Part shown: positions 22,093 to 26,122 of the stretch, piece by piece
Position numbering within the stretch: position 1 is the stretch's first letter
Layout: each line of letters starts with the position of its first letter
DNA from: Nitrososphaerota archaeon
GTDB lineage: Archaea; Thermoproteota; Nitrososphaeria; Nitrososphaerales; Gagatemarchaeaceae
Assembly (NCBI GenBank): GCA_005877225.1
Contig: VBPK01000071.1
Location: 4,680 to 30,801, forward strand
Direction: 5' to 3'
DNA: 26,122 bases
Notes under the pieces: model-generated
Told to the model about the DNA's origin: nothing
Databases searched by the model: none
What the model saw: the letters and a program-made list of their open reading frames with translations, nothing else
Made by a program: the position numbers and the translations under genes

Positions 22093-23648
22093 TGAGGCCC
22101 CTCCGCTATCTCGCCCCCCTCCTTCTGACCTCCCTCCTGCTGCTGGTACCCCTCCCCCCCGCGGCCGGCCAGGCCGCCAACACTCGGCCGGTGAAGGGTC
22201 AGCTCGCCGTCATCGTCCTCCCGGTCGAGTTCACCGACTTCTTGCACACGGAGAGCATTCAGGCTCTCAACCAGACGATGGCACAGGTCGCGCAGTACTA
22301 CTCCGCCGCCTCCTTCGGGAAGGCGGTCATACGCGCGACGGTCTTTTCGGGATGGGTCCTCCTCTCCCACCCCTTGGCCTACTATGGCGCTGACAACGCC
22401 GTGGGTGACGACGCCGCCGGGAACCCGAGCGGGTCGGAGCGGCTGATAGTCGATGCCGTCTCCGCCGCACGGTCGAGTACCGACCTCAGCCCGTTCGGTT
22501 TCGTTGTCGTCGTCCACGCCGGTGCCGACCAGGCGACGGCCGCCCCGATTGAAAAGTCGCCGCTCATCTGGTCGAGAACTTGGATAGGGAGGACGTTTCT
22601 CCCAGCCGGCTCCGATGCTGGCTCCATCGTCTCAGAGTTCAGTCCCTACGGCGTGTGGGCCCACGAACTCGGCCATCAGACCGGGCACCTCCCCGACATG
22701 TACGACCTGCCCGACTCTTCACTGCACTTCATGGGAACGTGGTCGCTGATGGACATAGGAGCCTACCTCGGTCAGCCCCTCGGCAACCACCCCGGTCTCT
22801 TCGACGCTTGGAGTAGGGCGTCTCTCGGGTGGATCGCCCCGACTGTTGTGGGGAGCGGCGACTACAACCTCATCCCCGCGGAGACGCCGCCCTCGAGCTC
22901 CGCCCAGGGCTGCTGCTACGCCCTCGAGATCCAGATCGACTCAGCCTCGTACTATCTGGTCGAGCTTCGCCTGAGGGAAGGGATCGATTCGGCCCAGCGA
23001 ACCCAGGGGGTCCTCGTCTATCTGTATAACGCATCGGCCAGGCAGGGGCAGATCAGGGTAGTCGACGTTCACGTCCCGACCGCGCCGGTTAGAGGCGACC
23101 TCTCCGACGCCGCCCTCAAGGTCGGAGAGGCCTTCTCCGACATAAAGCACAAGATCGTCATCTCGGTCACCTCCTCCTCGTCAACGGGATACGCCGTGCA
23201 TGTCAGCTCCCAGCAAACGTACTCACTCTCGGTGATACTGCCGGCATCGGTGAACGTGCTCACCAAACAGGAATTCTACGTCGTGCTCAACCCGCCGATC
23301 GGCGGCCTCAAGCTTCAGGTCTTCCTCGACGAGTCAACCCGATCGGTAGCCTCCCGAAACACCACCACCCAGCCGAGATACAACTTCACCCTCTACCTTC
23401 CTCCGGGGATGCAGGGACTCCACAACCTCACGGCCGACCTGTCCGACTCGGCGGGAAAGACGCTCGCCTCCTCAACCGTAAAATTCGCCGCCGTCGTCCC
23501 CCTCTGGCTCGCCCTGATCCAGCCGACCGCGCTGTACGCGTACATCGCGCTGGCAGTCCCCGTCATCTTCGTGATCGCTGTCGCTTGGAGTTATCGAAGA
23601 AGAAAGCGGAGGGGGGAGGGCCTGGCACAATCGACGGGCGTCGGCTGA
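22092..23648 (+). CDS. Membrane-anchored M6-type (immune inhibitor A-like) zinc metalloprotease
   Basis: A 518-residue exported protease. A signal peptide (YLAPLLLTSLLLLVPLPPAAG, about 5-26) precedes a catalytic domain whose zinc site is HELGHQTGHLPDMYD (191-205; HExxHxxGxxD type) and whose Met-turn is MGTWSLMDIG (214-223), the M6 pattern. Residues about 270-470 look like beta-rich accessory domains (for example SYYLVELRLREG and YNFTLYLPPGM). A single C-terminal helix (about 478-500) and basic RRRKRR anchor it outside the cell. It probably degrades extracellular protein for nutrition. It is translationally coupled to the JAMM gene, an odd pairing of a cytoplasmic and an exported metalloprotease. 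Confidence 0.85.
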   Translation: MRPLRYLAPLLLTSLLLLVPLPPAAGQAANTRPVKGQLAVIVLPVEFTDFLHTESIQALNQTMAQVAQYYSAASFGKAVIRATVFSGWVLLSHPLAYYGADNAVGDDAAGNPSGSERLIVDAVSAARSSTDLSPFGFVVVVHAGADQATAAPIEKSPLIWSRTWIGRTFLPAGSDAGSIVSEFSPYGVWAHELGHQTGHLPDMYDLPDSSLHFMGTWSLMDIGAYLGQPLGNHPGLFDAWSRASLGWIAPTVVGSGDYNLIPAETPPSSSAQGCCYALEIQIDSASYYLVELRLREGIDSAQRTQGVLVYLYNASARQGQIRVVDVHVPTAPVRGDLSDAALKVGEAFSDIKHKIVISVTSSSSTGYAVHVSSQQTYSLSVILPASVNVLTKQEFYVVLNPPIGGLKLQVFLDESTRSVASRNTTTQPRYNFTLYLPPGMQGLHNLTADLSDSAGKTLASSTVKFAAVVPLWLALIQPTALYAYIALAVPVIFVIAVAWSYRRRKRRGEGLAQSTGVG

Positions 23649-23688
23649 CTGATTCGCTCATCAATTCTTTCTCGGTCTTGCGTCAGGG

Positions 23689-23695
23689 TTAAATA
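23689..23695 (+). promoter_or_regulatory. TATA box ahead of the small basic ORF
   Basis: TTAAATA is centred 28 bp before GTG at 23720 and 38 bp before ATT at 23730. It predicts transcription starting near 23718-23720. Confidence 0.55.
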
Positions 23696-23718
23696 CCGTT
23701 AGCCGACGAACTGCCGTC

Positions 23719-23723
23719 GGTGA
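23719..23723 (+). promoter_or_regulatory. Shine-Dalgarno-like GGTGA
   Basis: GGTGA matches the GGUGA part of the archaeal SD consensus (GGAGGUGAU) and is 6 nt from the ATT at 23730, correct spacing for initiation there. It also contains the alternative GTG at 23720, which opens only a 7-codon frame. Confidence 0.4.
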
Positions 23724-23729
23724 ACTCGG

Positions 23730-23906
23730 ATTTCGTACAATAAGGGGCAGACGTGGGGGGCGCTCAAGAAGGCCTGGCGGGGATACAAGGTGGCCAAGGT
23801 TCAGAATAACAAGGAGGACATGAAGAAGTACGCCGAGAGGATTAGGACGCTTCAGAAGGACCTCGGTCTCACTCAGGCCAAGTTTCCCGACTTGGGCATG
23901 ATGTAG
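23730..23906 (+). CDS. Small basic helical protein, 58 codons, probable ATT start
   Basis: The frame 23730-23906 reads as a credible small protein, with a Trp/Lys-rich start (WGALKKAWRGYKVAK), then an amphipathic helix (NKEDMKKYAERIRTLQKDLGLTQ) and FPDLGMM at the end. Codon use matches the neighbours and the third positions are GC-rich. No ATG, GTG or TTG precedes the conserved-looking WGALKKAW block: the frame is closed by TGA at 23721. The first codon with SD spacing is ATT at 23730; internal starts (GTG in GYKVAK or ATG in EDMKK) would cut the protein. A sequencing error joining GTG 23720 to this frame is the alternative. Unknown function; the charge and Trp suggest nucleic-acid or membrane contact. 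Confidence 0.55.
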   Translation: MSYNKGQTWGALKKAWRGYKVAKVQNNKEDMKKYAERIRTLQKDLGLTQAKFPDLGMM

Positions 23907-23927
23907 AGGGCGCTGCGACCCCTTCGT

Positions 23928-24314
23928 CTAACTCTGGATTTGAGAGTAGTTGCTGACTATCATGTTCCTCAGCTCCTGAGCCTGCTGGAGGGTGAAGTCA
24001 GGCTCGGTGGAGATGAGGAGGAGCTTGTTTCCGATGTTGAAGGTGAGTATGTTCACCTTCTCGCGCTTTATGAACGTGAACTGGGTCTTCCCGAAGTAGC
24101 GGTCCCAGGTCTTGTCGGTGCTGAGTTGGATCGTGACGGCCGCGATGAGGCGGAGGTCCTCGCTCTGAGGCTCGAGGGAGGGCACGCCTCGCCTCATTCC
24201 TCCCGAGATTAGTCTCCCGCTCTCGTCGAGGATGGCAGCGTACCTGACCCTCCTATCGAACTTGAAGACGTCGTTGCTTATCTTGTCTACTTGAGGCTGA
24301 AACAGACTCCCCAC
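23928..24314 (-). CDS. DUF6659-like thaumarchaeal protein (roadblock/profilin-like appearance)
   Basis: About 128 residues. A leading helix (VDKISNDVFKF) is followed by DRRVRYAAILDESGRLISGG, RRGVPSLEPQSEDLRLIAAV, then FGKTQFTFIKREKVNILTFNIGNKLLLISTE and a terminal helix (LQQAQELRNMI). This order (strand pair with G-x-L-x-x-GG, helix, strand pair, strand, helix) is that of DUF6659 proteins common in Nitrososphaerota, which resemble roadblock/profilin folds; the role is unknown. The GTG at 24314 is 31 bp from a TATA box (24341-24347), so I reject the in-frame ATG at 24395, which would put the promoter inside the gene. It supports a thaumarchaeal-type host. Family call is from pattern memory. 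Confidence 0.7.
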   Translation of the reverse strand: MGSLFQPQVDKISNDVFKFDRRVRYAAILDESGRLISGGMRRGVPSLEPQSEDLRLIAAVTIQLSTDKTWDRYFGKTQFTFIKREKVNILTFNIGNKLLLISTEPDFTLQQAQELRNMIVSNYSQIQS

Positions 24315-24340
24315 CTGCTGTCTCTGATATACAGTCTTAC

Positions 24341-24347
24341 TATAAAA
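24341..24347 (-). promoter_or_regulatory. TATA box for the DUF6659-like gene
   Basis: Minus-strand CTTTTTATAG is a strong TATA box 31 bp before the GTG at 24314 and decides that start. Confidence 0.6.
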
Positions 24348-24449
24348 AGAGTACCGAAGGCGAGCGCTTCTTTTTGATGAACTTGTGCACTCCATTTGAC
24401 TCGGGAGCAGAAGAGGCTGGGAAGGGTCAATCAGGGCAGTGCATAGGAA

Positions 24450-24836
24450 TTGGCTCTCGAAATTGCCACGATACTACTCGGCGCCGGCTTCGGCGCAGCG
24501 ATAGTACTCTTCGCCGCGCCGCGAGGATACCTCGGACATTCGCGTCACAGGATAGCTTCGACAACGGTAGCACTCAGTTCAACTGGTTCGGAGCAGTTCT
24601 CCACAACCAACACAACCACTCCATCTCTACCAGCAGAGAGAACTGCTCCGCCACCTGCCCCCTCAGCGTACGAGACGGTTCAACCAAAGTCAACCCCGCC
24701 AACCCCAGTCCCAGCATCCAAGGTGGTTTCATTCGGCGGGTCCACTTCGACAAAGCTGCAAAGGTACAAGCGGAGAAGCACCCCCGTCCGAGCATCCTCG
24801 AGAACGGCAGTCAACAAGAACAAGCGTCGTCAGTAA
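24450..24836 (+). CDS. Membrane-anchored Pro/Thr/Ser-rich protein with basic tail, unknown
   Basis: A 128-residue protein that I do not recognise. The N-terminus is one hydrophobic helix (LEIATILLGAGFGAAIVLFAAP, about 3-24), then a disordered Thr/Ser/Pro-rich stretch (about 36-95, for example TTNTTTPSLPAERTAPPPAP), and a strongly basic end (LQRYKRRSTPV and NKNKRRQ). An in-frame TAG lies two codons before the TTG at 24450, so the start cannot be much earlier. The low-complexity composition makes coding status less sure than for neighbours, but the helix plus charged tail looks like a membrane-tethered linker. It is followed 57 bp later by the nfo gene with its own TATA. Confidence 0.45.
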   Translation: MALEIATILLGAGFGAAIVLFAAPRGYLGHSRHRIASTTVALSSTGSEQFSTTNTTTPSLPAERTAPPPAPSAYETVQPKSTPPTPVPASKVVSFGGSTSTKLQRYKRRSTPVRASSRTAVNKNKRRQ

Positions 24837-24864
24837 CAGCGTGGGTCGGGGCATCAACAAGCCC

Positions 24865-24869
24865 TTAAA
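24865..24869 (+). promoter_or_regulatory. TATA-like element for endonuclease IV
   Basis: CCTTAAACC is centred 26 bp before the TTG at 24893 but only 20 bp before the in-frame TTG at 24887, favouring the former. Confidence 0.45.
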
Positions 24870-24892
24870 CCCACGCCGGTCCTCTTTTGACG

Positions 24893-25744
24893 TTGGGCAA
24901 GGAACTTCTCATCGGCTTTCACGTCTCAATCAAGGATTCGCTGAGCTCAGCCTTCGATGGTGCGACCGAGCTCGGCTGCACCACTTTCCAGATCTTCACG
25001 AGAAACCCCCGCGGTTGGAAGTTCAGGCCCCTCGATGAGGAGGAGGTATCGTCGTTTCTGGAGCGGCGGAGGCAGACGAGCTTCAAGTTTGTGGTCGCGC
25101 ATATGCCGTACCTCCCGAATCTCGCCACACCAGTGAAAGCTCTCATGAGGAAGAGCCGCTCCTCCCTTGGGGAGGAGGTGAAGCGATGCGACTCGCTGGG
25201 GATCGACTATCTCGTGGCTCACATAGGCAGCCACATGGGGAAGGGGACGATGGTCGGGGTCAGAAACGTCGCGGAGGCCTGCGACGAGGCTCTCGAGGAG
25301 AGCACGGGAAAGACCGTCCTCCTTCTGGAGAACATGGCGGGGCAGAAGAACTGCGTCGGGGCCCGCTTCGAGGAGCTGAGGCTGATTCTCGACCTCGTGA
25401 AGAAGAGGAAGAGAGTGGGCGTCTGTCTCGACACCTGCCATCTCCTCGCGGCTGGGTTTGACATGACCTCGAAGGAGGCTGTGGAGAGGACGATGTCGCT
25501 CTTCGACGAGCCCGTCGGGTTGAAGGAGATTAGGGTGGTCCACCTCAACGACTCCAAGGGACCGCTCGGAGGCGCGCTCGACAGGCACGAGCACATCGGG
25601 CTGGGGCAGATCGGGAGGGAGGGTTTCAGGGCCTTCCTTCACCATGATTCCGTGACAGACCTACCCCTCCTCATGGAGACACCCGTCGACGACAGGCGAA
25701 GAGACGCTCAGAACCTGCAGACGGTCAAGAGGCTGGCTGCCTGA
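24893..25744 (+). CDS. nfo: Endonuclease IV (AP endonuclease)
   Basis: A 283-residue TIM-barrel AP endonuclease. All nine metal ligands known from E. coli Nfo are present, each offset by one: H70, H110 (AHIGSH), E146 (LLENMAG), D180 and H183 (CLDTCHLLAAGFD), H217 (HLNDSK), D230 and H232 (LDRHEHIGLG), and E262 (METPVD). The N-terminal GFHVSI and FQIFTRNPRGW segments also match. It cuts DNA 5' to abasic sites using three zinc ions, in base-excision repair. Length is normal. The TTG at 24893 is chosen by TATA spacing over the TTG at 24887. The 3' end overlaps the convergent MFS gene by 20 bp. Confidence 0.95.
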   Translation: MGKELLIGFHVSIKDSLSSAFDGATELGCTTFQIFTRNPRGWKFRPLDEEEVSSFLERRRQTSFKFVVAHMPYLPNLATPVKALMRKSRSSLGEEVKRCDSLGIDYLVAHIGSHMGKGTMVGVRNVAEACDEALEESTGKTVLLLENMAGQKNCVGARFEELRLILDLVKKRKRVGVCLDTCHLLAAGFDMTSKEAVERTMSLFDEPVGLKEIRVVHLNDSKGPLGGALDRHEHIGLGQIGREGFRAFLHHDSVTDLPLLMETPVDDRRRDAQNLQTVKRLAA

Positions 25745-26122
25745 CCCTTTCATCGGGGAGAAGCTTCATGATCATCGAGAGCGCGATGACGATTCCGACG
25801 AGGCTCAGTGTTACGGGTGCGTGATAACCGAGCGTGTCGAAGAGGAAGCCTCCCAGGATGGGTGCGGGGAACGCGATGAGTCCTCGAAAGGCCGCGAGCT
25901 TGCCGGCGAGGGCTCCCCTCTCCTCCGGGGGCGCCAGGGCCATCAGCATCGACTGTTGTGCCGGGACCCACGCGGCTATCGAGACTCCGAAGAGGACAGA
26001 GAGAAGAATGAAGTACGAAAGATCGCTGGAGAGGTTCCAACCCACGAGGAGGACGACGGAGAGGGACTCGGAGAAGGCGAGAGATTTCTTCGAGCCGAAA
26101 CGGAGGAGCATCCTAGTGGCAG
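25725..26122 (-). CDS. MFS transporter, C-terminal part (5' truncated by window)
   Basis: The frame runs off the right edge, so only the last about 131 residues are visible; the ATG at 26111 is probably internal. The visible part has four hydrophobic stretches (for example ESLSVVLLVGWNL, FILLSVLFGVSIAAWVPAQ, GLIAFPAPILGGFLFDTLG and LVGIVIALSMIMKLL) and the helix 10/11 loop QQSMLMALAPPEERGALAGKLA, which is the usual MFS C-half motif PxxxRG. Substrate unknown; related archaeal proteins are annotated as drug or sugar exporters. It ends 20 bp inside the 3' end of nfo, in convergent orientation. Confidence 0.8.
   Translation of the reverse strand, partial: ATRMLLRFGSKKSLAFSESLSVVLLVGWNLSSDLSYFILLSVLFGVSIAAWVPAQQSMLMALAPPEERGALAGKLAAFRGLIAFPAPILGGFLFDTLGYHAPVTLSLVGIVIALSMIMKLLPDERVRQPAS

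Overview
This 26 kb window is archaeal and most likely comes from a TACK-lineage genome, probably Nitrososphaerota/Thaumarchaeota outside the classical ammonia oxidisers or a close relative. The evidence is: a proteasome alpha–SBDS–Rrp4–Rrp41–Rrp42–eL43–prefoldin beta operon; an XPF-type nuclease with no helicase; archaeal CTP-dependent riboflavin kinases; an F420 toolkit (LLM enzyme, PPOX enzyme, NADPH:F420 reductase); a thaumarchaeal DUF6659-like protein; and many TATA boxes about 26-31 bp ahead of start codons, which implies leaderless mRNAs. By my count about 12 of 32 genes start with TTG. No rRNA, tRNA, CRISPR array or insertion sequence was recognised. The lineage call is inference.

Layout. 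1-618: 3' end of a DMT/EamA permease. 619-930: gap with one hairpin. 931-6370: accessory, surface-oriented stretch with a secreted beta-propeller protein, a small membrane protein coupled to a decayed DUF998 gene, a TfoX-like protein, and a 765-aa Thr-rich secreted protein with two recently duplicated domains and an FN3 domain. 6603-9832: DUF429 protein, flavin reductase-like protein, PPOX and LLM F420 enzymes, and NADPH:F420 reductase. 9825-13562 (minus): XPF-type nuclease linked to a complete ECF vitamin transporter (T, A2, A1, S). 13622-14700: the riboflavin kinase/repressor RbkR, facing a second stand-alone riboflavin kinase. 14783-16344: a type I IPP isomerase-like Nudix protein and a DHH phosphoesterase. 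16379-20912 (minus): the exosome/proteasome/ribosome-biogenesis operon. 20913-21098: divergent promoter region with a drifting 5-bp tandem repeat. 21099-23648: class I glutamine amidotransferase, JAMM metallopeptidase and membrane-anchored M6-type protease, probably one operon. 23649-26122: a 58-codon ORF with an apparent ATT start, a DUF6659-like protein, a membrane-anchored Pro/Thr-rich protein, endonuclease IV, and the 3' end of an MFS transporter.

How the genes fit together. The most coherent functional theme is flavin supply and use. The ECF S-component and RbkR are divergent from a single 59-bp region holding one near-symmetric TATA element and an AATCA-N5-TGATT inverted repeat, so riboflavin uptake is probably controlled by the kinase/repressor. 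A second CTP-dependent kinase could make FMN independently of that control. Flavin/F420 redox enzymes lie on the other side of the transporter. The exosome operon couples RNA decay, protein decay and ribosome maturation, as in many archaea, but the place where rpoP and pcc1 are often found holds an unrecognised 75-codon ORF without an ATG, GTG or TTG start. The best candidates for new biology are the two small ORFs with non-canonical starts, the paired riboflavin kinases with a shared promoter, the IPP-isomerase homologue that has lost its catalytic cysteine, and the GATase–JAMM–M6 operon.
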